This document shows, in pieces, positions 1-8,186 of a DNA stretch of 39,582 bases; position 1 is the stretch's first letter; each line of letters begins with the position of its first letter. The DNA lies in the NCBI RefSeq assembly GCF_011839805.1, contig NZ_VWPY01000039.1, positions 1-39,582 on the forward strand, given 5' to 3'. Position numbers and translations under genes: made by a program. Origin of the DNA: Kineococcus rubinsiae. Its GTDB lineage: Bacteria > Actinomycetota > Actinomycetes > Actinomycetales > Kineococcaceae. The notes below the pieces were generated by a model. It had not been told where the DNA came from. It ran no database searches and was given only the letters and a program-made list of their open reading frames with translations.

Positions 1-56
1 GGGTCGGCGGGGGCGCCGGCCGCCGCGTGGCGGGCGGCGGTGCGGACGTCAGCCAC
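1..56 (-). CDS. Start of a gene in the Asp23 operon (partial, runs off the left edge)
   Basis: Only the first 18 codons are inside the window, so the product cannot be identified. The GTG start lies inside the last codons of the DUF2273-like gene (8-base overlap), so the two are very probably translated together. The visible residues (MADVRTAARHAAAG...) form an Ala-rich soluble start. In actinobacterial Asp23 loci the next genes are often DUF6286- or AmaP-type membrane proteins or another Asp23 paralogue. Which one applies here is a guess from that order. Confidence 0.5.
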   Translation of the reverse strand, partial: MADVRTAARHAAAGAPAD

Positions 57-228
57 GACGGCGCCCCGGCACGGCGGCGGCGAGGTCGAGGCGGCCCTCG
101 AGGTGGGCGCCGACGAGGTAGCCGACGCCGGCGAGCAGGAGGGCGAGCAGGAACCAGCCGAAGCCGCCGACGGCGGCGACGAGGGCGAGGAGCAGACCGG
201 CGAAGAGCCCGACGATCGAGGTGGGCAC
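49..228 (-). CDS. Small DUF2273-like membrane protein of the Asp23 cluster
   Basis: A 59-residue protein with two closely spaced hydrophobic segments (about residues 4-20 and 23-41) separated by a Gly-Gly-Phe-Gly turn, then a short charged tail ending in an Arg-rich run. GGAGG lies 7 bases before the GTG start. Size, two-helix hairpin shape and position behind Asp23 genes match the DUF2273 small integral membrane proteins of these clusters, which may help anchor Asp23 at the membrane (family-level idea). The gene is last but one of the visible leftward operon and overlaps the next gene by 8 bases. Confidence 0.7.
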   Translation of the reverse strand: MPTSIVGLFAGLLLALVAAVGGFGWFLLALLLAGVGYLVGAHLEGRLDLAAAVPGRRRG

Positions 229-258
229 GGGATGGCCTCCGGGGGAAGGGGGGGGTGG

Positions 259-295
259 CCCACCGGCCGGGTCGACGGGTCGACCGGCCGGTGGG
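259..295 (-). terminator. Strong hairpin inside the Asp23 operon
   Basis: The arms CCCACCGGCCGG (259-270) and CCGGCCGGTGGG (284-295) pair perfectly over 12 bases. A further TCGA/TCGA pairing inside leaves a 4-base loop. It begins about 20 bases after the stop codon of the 127-residue gene and about 30 bases before the DUF2273 start. There is no T-tract. It could be a partial terminator or an RNA-processing/stability element that sets the ratio of upstream to downstream products. Confidence 0.5.
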
Positions 296-314
296 ACCAG
301 CGGGGGGAGTCGGT

Positions 315-698
315 TCAGGCGGCGCCGGGCGCGGCGAGGTCCTCGACGAAGACCTCCACCGGCACGGACACGACCGCGGCGAGGGCCGCGTGGACCTGCT
401 GCGCGACGGGGCGCAGGGCTGCGTCGGAGCGCAGGACGACGTGGACCTCGACGTGGTCCTCGTCGAGCTTCACGCCGGTGACCCGGCGGCCGGGCAGGTA
501 CGTCGCGACCTCGCCGAAGCGGCCCTCGTGCAGGCGCACGACACCGGGCACGGCCAGGACGAGCGCGGCGATCACGTCGGCAGGGCTCTCGACGACGGGG
601 CTCTCGACGACAGGGCTCCCGCCGGCGAAGTTCTCGACGGCAGGGCTCTGGTCAGCGGGGGTCGCGCCGAAGGGGGTGCCGCCGGCGGGGCTGCTCAC
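315..698 (-). CDS. Small Asp23-operon protein, Asp23-like C-terminal half
   Basis: A 127-residue soluble protein. The GTG start overlaps the stop of the asp23 gene (GTGA), so it is translationally coupled. Residues 1-45 are low-complexity (Gly/Pro/Ser, with a doubled PVVES segment encoded by a 15-bp tandem repeat). Residues 46-120 have alternating hydrophobic segments of the kind seen in Asp23/Gls24 proteins: an ADVIAALVLAVPGVVRL helix, a VTGVKL strand, a VEVHVVL strand and a final VEVFVEDL strand. I infer a divergent Asp23-family member; by sequence alone it could be called hypothetical. Its role is probably in the same membrane-associated envelope-stress assembly. Confidence 0.6.
   Translation of the reverse strand: MSSPAGGTPFGATPADQSPAVENFAGGSPVVESPVVESPADVIAALVLAVPGVVRLHEGRFGEVATYLPGRRVTGVKLDEDHVEVHVVLRSDAALRPVAQQVHAALAAVVSVPVEVFVEDLAAPGAA
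583..612. repeat. 15-bp tandem repeat inside the 127-residue gene
   Basis: Two near-identical 15-base units (gggctctcgacgac plus one variable base) followed by a decayed third copy. They encode the repeated PVVES pentapeptide. The period is a multiple of three, so copy-number change keeps the frame. Confidence 0.7.
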
Positions 699-1171
699 CG
701 GACGCGGGGTGCGGCGTCGGCGTCCTCGTCGGCGTCGTCGGAGGGCAGGTGGACGTCGGCGACGGTGATGTCGACCTCGGTGACCTGCAGCCCGGTCATG
801 CGCTCGACCGCGCTGATGACGTTGCGGCGCACGCCGGCCGCGAGGTCGGCGATGGGGACGCCGTACTCGGCGATGAGGTCGATGTCGACGGCGGCCTGGG
901 TCTCGCCGACCTCGACGGAGATGCCCTGGGCGTGGTTCACGCGGCCGCCGGGGATGCGCTCGCGCAGGGCGCCGACGGCGCGGGCCGCCCCGCCGCCGAG
1001 GGAGTGCACGCCGGAGACGTCCTTCGCGGCGAGACCGGCGATCTTGCTGACCACGGTGTCCGCGATGGACGTGGTGCCGTGGTGGGAGGCGAGGGTGCCG
1101 TCGCGCTCGACGGCGAGGGCGGAACCGCGGGTGGCCACGGACGCGGGGGTGGCCTTGGTCTGCTCGCTCAC
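695..1171 (-). CDS. Asp23/Gls24 family envelope stress response protein
   Basis: A 158-residue protein, typical for an actinobacterial Asp23 protein. The Asp23 domain covers about residues 31-145: GTTSIADTVVSKIAGLAAKDVSGVHSL is the first helix and strand, then VDIDLIAEYGVPIADLAAGVRRNV and a final VTEVDITVADVHL strand. The tail is Asp-rich. The GTG start at 1171 was chosen because CAGGAG lies 6 bases upstream; an upstream in-frame ATG has no ribosome site. It is first gene of the leftward operon that includes the 127-residue protein and the DUF2273 protein. The family forms cell-envelope-associated layers in Firmicutes; here the function is inferred from that. Confidence 0.9.
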   Translation of the reverse strand: MSEQTKATPASVATRGSALAVERDGTLASHHGTTSIADTVVSKIAGLAAKDVSGVHSLGGGAARAVGALRERIPGGRVNHAQGISVEVGETQAAVDIDLIAEYGVPIADLAAGVRRNVISAVERMTGLQVTEVDITVADVHLPSDDADEDADAAPRVR

Positions 1172-1427
1172 GGGGGACTCCTGGGTGGTCGTGGAACGGG
1201 GGGACGGACCGCCGGGCGCCACCGGGAGGGCGGCGCCGCGGTGCTGCGGTCACACCCCTTCAGAGCGCCGGCGGGCCCGATCGTCCCGGTCGCCGGCGGG
1301 TGATCCGGCTCACACCACACGGGTGCCCCACGGCGACGGGCACGGAGTTGCCCTTCGCCGGGCGTTCTGATTCTGTCTCCACCACCCGTCCAGATCATGA
1401 GCTGGACACCGCGTGGAAGGTCGTGGC

Positions 1428-2048
1428 GTGGACCCGGACAGCCCCGGGAGCTCCACCGCGGAACCCGCGGACGGCCCCGAGGCCGGTCCCGTCCCCGACG
1501 AGGTCCTGACGCGTCGCGCCGCCCTGGGCGACAAGGCGGCCTTCGCCGAGCTCATGGGCCGCCTCGGCCCGGGCCTCTACCGCTACCTGCTGCGCCTGCT
1601 GGACGACCGCGGCGACGCCGACGACTGCGTCCAGGAGACGCTGCTCGCCGCGTGGAAGGGGCTCCCCGGCTTCCGCGGGGAGTCGTCGGTGCGCACGTGG
1701 CTGTTCGTCCTGGGCCGCCACGAGGCGCAGGCCGTGCTGCGCAGGCGGGCCCGCGTGCCCGCCTCAGGCAGCGTCCCGGTCGTCGACGTGCACGAGGCCG
1801 CGGCCGACCTGCGGGATCTGCGCGCGGACCCGGAGGGTGACACGATCAGCGTGGAGCTGCTCGCAGCTCTCGACGCGAGCCTGCTGCTGCTGCCGGAACG
1901 GCAGCGCAGCGTCTGGATCCTGCGCGAGGTCGAGGACCTCTCGTACGCGGAGATCGCCGAGGTCGTCCAGACGACCCCCGCGGCGGTCCGGGGCCTGCTG
2001 CAGCGGGCGCGCACCACGATCGCGACGACGTTGGAGGACTGGCGGTGA
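1428..2048 (+). CDS. ECF-type RNA polymerase sigma factor
   Basis: A 206-residue sigma-70 family protein with region 2 at about residues 30-100 (helices around YRYLLRLLDDRGDADDCVQE and SVRTWLF) and region 4 at about 145-200 (LPERQRSVWILREVEDLSYAEIAEVV, then TTPAAVRGLLQRAR as the DNA-recognition helix). No region 1 or 3, as expected for the ECF class. GTG at 1428 is preceded by GGAAGG with 7 bases spacing; an in-frame GTG at 1413 is possible but has no clear site. Its stop overlaps the GTG of the following Asp23-like gene. It is divergent from the Asp23 operon and may direct transcription of it, which is inference. Confidence 0.9.
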   Translation: MDPDSPGSSTAEPADGPEAGPVPDEVLTRRAALGDKAAFAELMGRLGPGLYRYLLRLLDDRGDADDCVQETLLAAWKGLPGFRGESSVRTWLFVLGRHEAQAVLRRRARVPASGSVPVVDVHEAAADLRDLRADPEGDTISVELLAALDASLLLLPERQRSVWILREVEDLSYAEIAEVVQTTPAAVRGLLQRARTTIATTLEDWR

Positions 2049-2539
2049 CCGAGGACAGCACCCCCACGCCGGGGCGGGAGCGCTCGACCCGCCGCGGCTC
2101 CACGCGGGCCGCCGAGGCGACGCTGCTGCTGCGCCAGCACACCGACGCGGGCTGGACCGCGATCGAGGGCACCGTGATCGCCCGCGCCCTCGCCGCCTTC
2201 CGCCCGTCCGCACCCGTGCGGGGGCGGCACGACCTGGGCGACTTCCTCGTCGCCTCCGACGTGGTCGTCGCGCGGCTGCGCGAGGCCGTCGACGCGGTCC
2301 GCGGCGGCGCCGCCCAGCGGATCACGTGCTCGACCGGGGAGCGCGACGAGCTGGAGCAGGTGACGATCCAGCTCGTCGCCGCCTACGGCCCGCCGCTGCT
2401 GGACCTGGCCGACGCCGTGCACGTGGTGGCGCTGGCCTGCCTGCAGGAGCTGCTGGGCACGCTGGCCCCCACCGGCGAGCAGGTGCGCGTGCACGTCCAC
2501 ATCGGCGACGTCTCGGACGACCCCCGCGTCGTCAGCTGA
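2045..2539 (+). CDS. Asp23-like protein coupled to the ECF sigma factor
   Basis: A 164-residue soluble protein. The GTG start overlaps the sigma stop (GTGA), so the two are co-translated. Residues 1-25 are charged and disordered-looking. The C-terminal part carries a recognisable Asp23-like pattern: EQVTIQLVAAYGPPLLDLADAVHVV, then LGTLAPTGEQVRVHVHIGDV, matching the usual VEYG...LA..VR...TG..V..V.V.V.DV spacing. There is no zinc-binding anti-sigma motif and no membrane segment, although this position is normally taken by an anti-sigma factor. It may modulate the sigma factor or be an effector; both are inference. Confidence 0.75.
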   Translation: MTEDSTPTPGRERSTRRGSTRAAEATLLLRQHTDAGWTAIEGTVIARALAAFRPSAPVRGRHDLGDFLVASDVVVARLREAVDAVRGGAAQRITCSTGERDELEQVTIQLVAAYGPPLLDLADAVHVVALACLQELLGTLAPTGEQVRVHVHIGDVSDDPRVVS

Positions 2540-2545
2540 CCCGGC

Positions 2546-3109
2546 TCAGGCCGACGTGGCGTGCTGGGCGAGCCAGGGAGCGTCGACGGGGCGGGCGAGG
2601 TGGTCCAGGACGGTGCCCCCGCCGGACACGAGGAACGTCTCGGACTCCTGCCGCACGCCCCAGGCGTCGGCCCGGCTGCCGTCCTCGTCGGGCAGCGCCA
2701 GCAGGCCCTCCGCACCGCTCGCGGCCAGCGCCTCCCGGCACGCGTCCGGGGACGGGGTGGTGGCGAGCCCCACGATCCGCACGCCCCCGGCCAGCAGGTC
2801 CTGCTGCACCGAGGACAGCAGCCGCAGCTGCTCGCGGCAGTGGGCGGCGCCCGGGGTCCACACGCTCAGGAGCACCGGCCCGCCGCGCCACGACCGCAGG
2901 TCGAACCACGAACCGTCGAGCGCCCGGCCCGCCAGCGGCGGCGCGAGCGCCCCGACGAGGGAGTCGTGCGTCGCGACCCGCACGCCCGCGTAGGCGGTGC
3001 CGCCTGCGAGCCCTGCCGCGACGAGGCTCGCGAGCACCACCCGGCGCGGGGCGAGGGCCAGCCGCGCCGGGAGGGGTCCCGGTGCGGGGGGCGGGACCCG
3101 GCCGCGCAC
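2546..3109 (-). CDS. Membrane-anchored thioredoxin-fold protein with only one active-site cysteine
   Basis: A 187-residue protein with a basic N-terminus, one membrane segment (about residues 23-42) and an exported TlpA/ResA-like domain (about 55-187). The position of the CxxC motif reads W84-T-P-G-A88-A-H-C91, so the first cysteine is alanine and only the resolving one remains. The ...LLSVWTPG and following helix still align with the family. GTG starts 2 bases after the ctaD stop, so translation is coupled. A TlpA-like protein beside cytochrome oxidase would suit copper or heme delivery, but the lost cysteine argues against ordinary disulfide reduction. It could act as a single-thiol metal-binding or peroxiredoxin-like protein. 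Confidence 0.75.
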   Translation of the reverse strand: MRGRVPPPAPGPLPARLALAPRRVVLASLVAAGLAGGTAYAGVRVATHDSLVGALAPPLAGRALDGSWFDLRSWRGGPVLLSVWTPGAAHCREQLRLLSSVQQDLLAGGVRIVGLATTPSPDACREALAASGAEGLLALPDEDGSRADAWGVRQESETFLVSGGGTVLDHLARPVDAPWLAQHATSA

Positions 3110-3111
3110 GG

Positions 3112-4884
3112 TCAGGACCCGGAGCGGGGGCCGACGTCCTCCTGCCGGCCGCCGAGCTCGGGCTCGCCCCACACGTGGTCGAGCAGGTTCTTGCTGTGCT
3201 CGCCCGTCGGGGTGTCGTGGTCGGCGATCTCCGGGTGGTGCAGGTCGAACGCCGGGCGCTCCGAGCGGATGCGGGGCAGCGAGGTGAAGTTGTGCCGCGG
3301 CGGCGGGCACGACGTGGCCCACTCCAGCGAGTTCCCGTAGCCCCACGGGTCGTCCACCTCGACCCGCTCGCCGTGGCGGGCGGTCTGGTAGACGTTCCAG
3401 AGGAACGGGACGAACGACAGGCCCAGGACGAAGGACCCGATCGTCGAGATCTGGTTCAGCGTCGTGAACCCCTCCCCGGGCAGGTAGTCCGCGTACCGGC
3501 GGGGCATCCCGGCCGCGCCCAGCCAGTGCTGGACGAGGAACGTCGTGTGGAAGCCCACGAACAGCAGCCAGAAGTGGATCTTCCCCAGGCGCTCGTCGAG
3601 CATCTTGCCCGTGAGCTTCGGCCACCAGAAGTGGAACCCGGCGAACATCGCGAACACCACGGTGCCGAAGACGACGTAGTGGAAGTGCGCGACGACGAAG
3701 TACGTGTCGGAGAGCTGGAAGTCCAGCGGCGGCGCGCCGAGGATGACGCCCGTCAGCCCGCCGAACAGGAACGTCACCAGGAAGCCGACGGCCCACAGCA
3801 GAGGCGTGTCGAAGGTCAGCGACCCGCGCCACATCGTCCCGATCCACGTGAAGAACTTCAGCCCGGTCGGCACGGCGATGAGCATGGTCATGAACGCGAA
3901 GAACGGCAGCACGACCTTGCCCGTCACGTACATGTGGTGCGCCCACACGACGGTCGCCAGCCCGGCGATCGAGATGGTCGCGAACACGAGGCCCTTGTAG
4001 CCGAACACCGGCTTGCGGCTGAACACCGGGAGGATCTCGGTGATGATGCCGAAGAACGGCAGGGCGATGATGTAGACCTCGGGGTGGCCGAAGAACCAGA
4101 ACAGGTGCTGCCAGAGGATCGGCCCGCCGTTCGCGGCCTCGAACACGTGGGCCCCCATCACCCGGTCCGCCGCCAGCGCCAGCAGCGCGGCCGCCAGCAC
4201 CGGGAACGCCATGAGGATCAGGACGCTGGTGATCAGCGTGTTCCAGGTGAAGATCGGCATCCGGAACATGGTCATGCCGGGGGCGCGCATGCAGATGATC
4301 GTGGTGATGAAGTTGACCGCGCCGAGGATCGTGCCGAACCCGGAGAACGCCAGGCCCATGACCCAGAGGTTCCCACCGAGACCCGGCGTGTGGACCACGT
4401 CGGACAGCGGCGCGTAGGCGAACCAGCCGAACGACGCGGCCCCACCGGGGGTGATGAACCCCGCCCCCACCAGCAGCCCCCCGAAGAGGAACAGCCAGTA
4501 CGCGAACATGTTCAGCCGCGGGAACGCGACGTCCGGGGCGCCGATCTGCAGCGGCATGATCGCGTTGGCGAAGGCCGAGAACAGCGGCGTCGCGAACAGC
4601 AGCAGCATGAGCGTGCCGTGCATCGTGAACGCCTGGTTGTACTCGTTCTTGGTGTTGAAGACCTGCATGCCCGGCTCGAACAGCTCGGCGCGGATCAGCA
4701 GCGCCATGACGCCGGCCGCGAGGAACCAGGCGAACGCGGTGACGAAGTACAGGTTGCCGATCACCTTGTGGTCGGTGCTGGACAGCCAGCCCGCGATCGT
4801 GGAGCCGCGGCGCGCCGGGACGGGCGTGCCGAGCGGCTGGGTGGTGGTCGGGACCTCGCGACGGGTGCCGGGGATCGTGGTCAA
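3112..4884 (-). CDS. ctaD: Cytochrome c oxidase (aa3) subunit I
   Basis: A 590-residue, 12-helix heme-copper oxidase subunit that reduces O2 and pumps protons in the cytoplasmic membrane. Key residues are present: heme a ligand H89 (TMHGT), CuB ligand H267 with cross-linked Y271 (GHPEVY), H316-H317 (AHHMYV), H400 and H402 (VVAHFHYV). The start is TTG at 4884, with GGAGG 6 bases upstream; no better start exists. Length fits actinobacterial CtaD. The last ~50 residues form a hydrophilic tail. Subunits II, III and IV are not in the window, so ctaD is here a separate unit, coupled downstream only to the thioredoxin-fold gene. Confidence 0.97.
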   Translation of the reverse strand: MTTIPGTRREVPTTTQPLGTPVPARRGSTIAGWLSSTDHKVIGNLYFVTAFAWFLAAGVMALLIRAELFEPGMQVFNTKNEYNQAFTMHGTLMLLLFATPLFSAFANAIMPLQIGAPDVAFPRLNMFAYWLFLFGGLLVGAGFITPGGAASFGWFAYAPLSDVVHTPGLGGNLWVMGLAFSGFGTILGAVNFITTIICMRAPGMTMFRMPIFTWNTLITSVLILMAFPVLAAALLALAADRVMGAHVFEAANGGPILWQHLFWFFGHPEVYIIALPFFGIITEILPVFSRKPVFGYKGLVFATISIAGLATVVWAHHMYVTGKVVLPFFAFMTMLIAVPTGLKFFTWIGTMWRGSLTFDTPLLWAVGFLVTFLFGGLTGVILGAPPLDFQLSDTYFVVAHFHYVVFGTVVFAMFAGFHFWWPKLTGKMLDERLGKIHFWLLFVGFHTTFLVQHWLGAAGMPRRYADYLPGEGFTTLNQISTIGSFVLGLSFVPFLWNVYQTARHGERVEVDDPWGYGNSLEWATSCPPPRHNFTSLPRIRSERPAFDLHHPEIADHDTPTGEHSKNLLDHVWGEPELGGRQEDVGPRSGS

Positions 4885-4930
4885 GGGTCGCCTCCGCAGG
4901 GAGCGCCGTCGATCCGCGCTTCTGCAGACG

Positions 4931-4954
4931 TCGTGCGGGAAGGGTTCCGCACGA
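4931..4954 (-). terminator. Hairpin downstream of the HAD phosphatase gene
   Basis: TCGTGCGG (4931-4938) pairs with CCGCACGA (4947-4954) over 8 bases around an 8-base loop. It lies about 43 bases after the HAD stop codon and before ctaD, so it probably ends the HAD transcript. No T-run, as is usual at this GC content. Confidence 0.55.
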
Positions 4955-4996
4955 GGGGGCCGGGCGCAAGACCGGACCGGCGCCCCGCGGGGGAGC

Positions 4997-5791
4997 TCAG
5001 TCGAGCAGGGACTCCAGCACGTCGGCGAGGCCGTCCGCCTCGACCCGGCCGGTCACCTCGTCGGCCGCCGCCTGCACCTCGGCGGGGGCGTTGCCCATGG
5101 CCACGCCCCGGCCGGCCCAGCGCAGCATCTCGACGTCGTTGCGGCCGTCGCCGACGGCGACCGTGTCGGCGAGGTCCACGTCCAGGCGCAGGCGCACCTC
5201 CTCCAGCGCGGAGGCCTTCGTGATGCCGTCCGGCGCGAGGTCGAGCCACGCGGTCCAGCCCACCGAGTAGGCGACGCCGTGCAGGCCGACGCCGTCGACG
5301 AGGTCCAGAAACTCCTGCGAGGTGTGCTCGGGGCTGCGCACGACGACCCGCATGACGGGCTCGGTGAACAGGTCGGCGAAGCTCACGACTTCCATCTCCC
5401 CCGTCAGCTCGCCGTCGGGGAAGGGTGCGGTGACCTTGAAGCCGCGGCCGAGGACCTCGACGGCGAACAGCCCGGCCGGCAGGTGCTCGCGCAGCGCGGT
5501 CGCCACCGAGGACGGGTCGAAGGTGTGCAGGGAGACGGTCTGGTACCCGGCCTCCTGGCTGGAGTCCAGGCGGACGGTCGCCGCGCCGTTGCTGCAGACG
5601 ACGTAGCCCTCGTCCAGGCCCAGGCGCTGCACCACCGGCAGGGTGCCGTGCAGCGAGCGGCCGGTCGCGACGACGACGTGCGCACCGCTCTTGGCCAGGC
5701 GCTGCACGGCCTCGCGGACGCGGTCGCTCAGCCGCTCGTCGTGGTCGACGATGGTCCCGTCGACGTCCAGGCCGACCAGCAGGGTGCTCAC
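4997..5791 (-). CDS. HAD-superfamily (Cof-type) phosphatase
   Basis: A 264-residue hydrolase of the HAD superfamily, Cof/class IIB type. Motif I is D9-V-D11-G-T near the N-terminus, with D9 the expected phospho-acceptor; motif II is the VVATGRS segment; motifs III/IV include the ITKASAL lysine and the terminal [10 protein letters not shown]. The alpha/beta cap lies between motifs II and III. Substrates of this class are usually sugar phosphates or nucleotides such as flavin precursors; the sequence does not decide. The GTG start has a TATCGT hexamer 6 bases upstream, suggesting a leaderless mRNA; GGAGG abutting the GTG is too close for a normal ribosome site. Confidence 0.9.
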   Translation of the reverse strand: MSTLLVGLDVDGTIVDHDERLSDRVREAVQRLAKSGAHVVVATGRSLHGTLPVVQRLGLDEGYVVCSNGAATVRLDSSQEAGYQTVSLHTFDPSSVATALREHLPAGLFAVEVLGRGFKVTAPFPDGELTGEMEVVSFADLFTEPVMRVVVRSPEHTSQEFLDLVDGVGLHGVAYSVGWTAWLDLAPDGITKASALEEVRLRLDVDLADTVAVGDGRNDVEMLRWAGRGVAMGNAPAEVQAAADEVTGRVEADGLADVLESLLD

Positions 5792-5797
5792 CCTCCG

Positions 5798-5803
5798 ACG
5801 ATA
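5798..5803 (-). promoter_or_regulatory. -10 element TATCGT for the HAD gene (leaderless)
   Basis: TATCGT on the minus strand is followed by 6 bases and then the GTG start codon, so transcription would begin at or next to the start codon. Confidence 0.5.
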
Positions 5804-5814
5804 GTTCCCGCCCG

Positions 5815-5841
5815 CCCCGCGCGGCGCCCCGGTGCGCGGGG
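5815..5841 (-). terminator. Hairpin downstream of the SDR gene
   Basis: CCCCGCGC (5815-5822) pairs with GCGCGGGG (5834-5841) across an 11-base loop, about 30 bases after the SDR stop codon. Surrounding CCCGCCC/GGGCGGG runs could lengthen the fold. Confidence 0.45.
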
Positions 5842-5871
5842 CCGGCGGTCCGGCCTCGCGGGCGGGGGCCG

Positions 5872-6699
5872 TCAGGAGGTCGCGGCGACCGAGTACGCGA
5901 CCTCCCGCTGGGCCTCGTGCTCCGCGAGCCGCGCGAGCAGGGCGGCGCGGACGTCCTCGTAGGTGTCGGGACCCAGCGGCAGGCGCAGCGCGGTCGAGCC
6001 GGAGTCCACGTGGTCGATCATCGCCTGCACGAGCTTGCCGGGGTCGCTGGGCAGGGGGAACGCCCCGTCGGCCAGGGCGCGGCGGACGTCGCCCGCCGGC
6101 GTGCGGTCGTACTCGGGCATCACCGGTGCGCGGTCCAGCCCGGCCCCGAAGCCGGTCGGGGTGGCGCCGGGTTCGACGATGGTGACGGTGATCCCGAAGG
6201 GCGCGACCTCGGCGGCGAGGGTCTGCGCGAAGCCCTCGATCCCCCACTTCGAGGCGTGGTAGTAGCTGAAGTTCGGGTAGGTGGTCTGCCCGCCGGCGGT
6301 CGAGACCTGCAGGACGCGGCCGCCGCCCTGCGCCCGCAGGTGGGGCAGGGCCGCCCGCACGACGTGGATCGAGCCCAGCAGGTTCGTCGCCACGACCCGC
6401 TCGACCTGCTCGTCGGAGGCCTCCTCCACGGACGCGAAGACGCCGTACCCGGCGTTGTTGACGACCACGTCGACCGTCCCGAGGTCGGCGAAGGCCCGGT
6501 CGACGACGGTGCGGACCGCCGCGGGGTCGGTGACGTCGAGCCGCTCGACCCAGAGCCGGTCGCCGTGCTGCTCCCGGAGGTCGTCGAGCGCGGCCGGGGT
6601 CCGCAGCGTCGCGGCGACCCGGTCCCCGCGCGCGAGCAGCCGCTCGGTCAGCAGGCGGCCGAACCCCGACGACGTCCCCGTGATGAACCACGTGCTCAT
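5872..6699 (-). CDS. Short-chain dehydrogenase/reductase
   Basis: A 275-residue classical SDR. Features: cofactor motif TGTSSGFG (7-14), NNAG (81-84), catalytic S133 region (QVSTAGG) and Y147-x3-K151 (YHASK). It resembles the oxidoreductase/ketoreductase group often annotated as SDR family oxidoreductase; the natural substrate is not readable. ATG at 6699 has GAGAGG 5 bases upstream. An upstream in-frame ATG would place the promoter inside the gene and was rejected. Expression is probably controlled by a MerR-family activator, because the promoter just upstream has the 19-base spacer and dyad typical of that family. Confidence 0.93.
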   Translation of the reverse strand: MSTWFITGTSSGFGRLLTERLLARGDRVAATLRTPAALDDLREQHGDRLWVERLDVTDPAAVRTVVDRAFADLGTVDVVVNNAGYGVFASVEEASDEQVERVVATNLLGSIHVVRAALPHLRAQGGGRVLQVSTAGGQTTYPNFSYYHASKWGIEGFAQTLAAEVAPFGITVTIVEPGATPTGFGAGLDRAPVMPEYDRTPAGDVRRALADGAFPLPSDPGKLVQAMIDHVDSGSTALRLPLGPDTYEDVRAALLARLAEHEAQREVAYSVAATS

Positions 6700-6740
6700 G
6701 GGTGCCTCTCCGTCGCCGGCACGGTGCCGGTGACGTCGCG

Positions 6741-6771
6741 ACGCTAGGAGTTCGAGTGGACTCGAGGTCAA
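6741..6771 (-). promoter_or_regulatory. MerR-type promoter/operator of the SDR gene
   Basis: On the minus strand TTGACC (6771-6766) and TAGCGT (6746-6741) are separated by exactly 19 bases, too long for normal promoters but standard for MerR-family targets. The spacer holds the dyad TCGAGT-CC-ACTCGA (6765-6752). The leader to the ATG is about 35 bases. No merR gene is visible in the window, so the regulator must be elsewhere. Confidence 0.8.
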
Positions 6772-6883
6772 GCGCCGGCGCTGCGCCGGTGACGACGACG
6801 GACGGATGCACGTCCGCGATCGGCGAGGCCGGGGTGCGGCGACGCCGGGATCGAGCGGCCCGAGTGCGGCTGAGCCGCCGCCG

Positions 6884-8173
6884 TCAGGCGACGGGCGTGA
6901 GGACGTCGAGGCCCAGGAACGGCCGCAGCGCCTCGGGGACCCGGACGGAGCCGTCGGCCTGCTGGTGGTTCTCGAGGATCGCGACGAGCCAGCGGGTCGT
7001 GGCCAGCGTGCCGTTCAGCGTGGCGACGGGGCGCGTGGTGGTCTGCTGCGAGCCGTCGGCCGCGGGCACGCGCTCGCGGATCGACAGGCGCCGCGCCTGG
7101 AACGTCGTGCAGTTCGACGTCGAGGTGAGCTCGCGGTAGCGGCCCTGCGAGGGGACCCACGCCTCGCAGTCGAACTTGCGGGCCGCCGACGAGCCGAGGT
7201 CGCCGGCCGCCGTGTCGATGACGCGGTAGGGCACCTCGACCGCGGCGAGCATCTCCTCCTCGAAGGCCAGCAGGCGCTGGTGCTCGGCCGCGGCGTCCTC
7301 CGCGCGGCAGTAGGAGAACATCTCGACCTTGTGGAACTGGTGCACGCGGATGATGCCGCGGGTGTCCTTGCCGTAGGAGCCGGCCTCGCGGCGGTAGCAG
7401 GCCGACCAACCCGCGTAGCGCTTCGGCCCGTTCGACAGGTCGAGGATCTCGTCGGAGTGGTACCCGGCGAGCGCCACCTCCGAGGTGCCCGTGAGGTACA
7501 GGTCGTCCTCGGCCAGGTGGTAGATCTCCGAGGCGTGCGCGCCGAGGAACCCGGTGCCCGCCATGACCTCCGGCTTGACCAGCGTCGGGGTGATCATCGG
7601 CGTGAACCCGGCCGCGGTGGCGCGCGCGACGGCCATGTTCAGCAGGGCCAGCTCCAGCAGCGCGCCGACGCCCGTGAGGAAGTAGAACCGCGAGCCGGAC
7701 ACCTTGGTGCCGCGCTCGACGTCGATCGCCCCGAGCAGCTCGCCCAGGTCGAGGTGGTCGCGCCACGCGTCCAGGCCCTCGGGCAGCTCGGGCACCCGCC
7801 CGACCTCCCTGACGACGACGTAGTCGTCCTCACCGCCCGGCGGGACGCCGTCCAGGACGACGTTGGGGATGCGGCGCAGCTCCTCGTCGAACTCCGCGCC
7901 GCGCGCGTCGGACTCGGCCTGCGCGGCCTTGACCTGCTCCGAGAGCTCCTTGACCGCGGCGAGCAGGGCCTGCTTCTCCTCGCCCTTCGCGGCGGCCACG
8001 GCCTTGCCGCGGGACTTCTGCTCCGCGCGCAGCCGCTCGAACTCGGCGATCGACGCGCGGCGCGCGACGTCGGCCGCCAGGACCCGGTCGACGGCGCTCT
8101 CGTCCTCGCCGCGGGCGCGCTGGCTGGCGCGGACCGCCTCCGGGTCGTCCCTCAGCTGTCGCAGGTCGATCAC
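6884..8173 (-). CDS. serS: Seryl-tRNA synthetase
   Basis: A 429-residue class II aminoacyl-tRNA synthetase that charges tRNA-Ser in the cytoplasm. The N-terminal long coiled-coil arm (about residues 30-105, rich in Ala/Glu/Lys) binds the tRNA. The catalytic core follows, with TGTSEVAL, motif 2 around [16 protein letters not shown] and [11 protein letters not shown], and motif 3 near [18 protein letters not shown]. Length is normal. The GTG start at 8173 has a TAGGGT hexamer 7 bases upstream and no ribosome site, so a leaderless transcript is likely. It follows the hypothetical gene by 10 bases and could also be read through from it. Confidence 0.97.
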   Translation of the reverse strand: MIDLRQLRDDPEAVRASQRARGEDESAVDRVLAADVARRASIAEFERLRAEQKSRGKAVAAAKGEEKQALLAAVKELSEQVKAAQAESDARGAEFDEELRRIPNVVLDGVPPGGEDDYVVVREVGRVPELPEGLDAWRDHLDLGELLGAIDVERGTKVSGSRFYFLTGVGALLELALLNMAVARATAAGFTPMITPTLVKPEVMAGTGFLGAHASEIYHLAEDDLYLTGTSEVALAGYHSDEILDLSNGPKRYAGWSACYRREAGSYGKDTRGIIRVHQFHKVEMFSYCRAEDAAAEHQRLLAFEEEMLAAVEVPYRVIDTAAGDLGSSAARKFDCEAWVPSQGRYRELTSTSNCTTFQARRLSIRERVPAADGSQQTTTRPVATLNGTLATTRWLVAILENHQQADGSVRVPEALRPFLGLDVLTPVA

Positions 8174-8180
8174 GCAGACG

Positions 8181-8186
8181 ACCCTA
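8181..8186 (-). promoter_or_regulatory. -10 element TAGGGT for serS (leaderless)
   Basis: TAGGGT lies 7 bases before the serS GTG and overlaps the stop codon (TAG) of the upstream hypothetical gene, so serS can have its own promoter inside the pair. Confidence 0.5.

Noticed and set aside
1837-5223. A plus-strand open frame of over 1100 codons
   Set aside because: It runs antisense to ctaD and the thioredoxin-fold gene and is rich in Arg, Gly and Pro with no family pattern. Such long empty frames are expected at this GC content.
6772-6883. Possible small gene or RNA between the SDR promoter and serS
   Set aside because: Only short hairpins (for example GCGGC-TGA-GCCGC after the serS stop) and no coding pattern.
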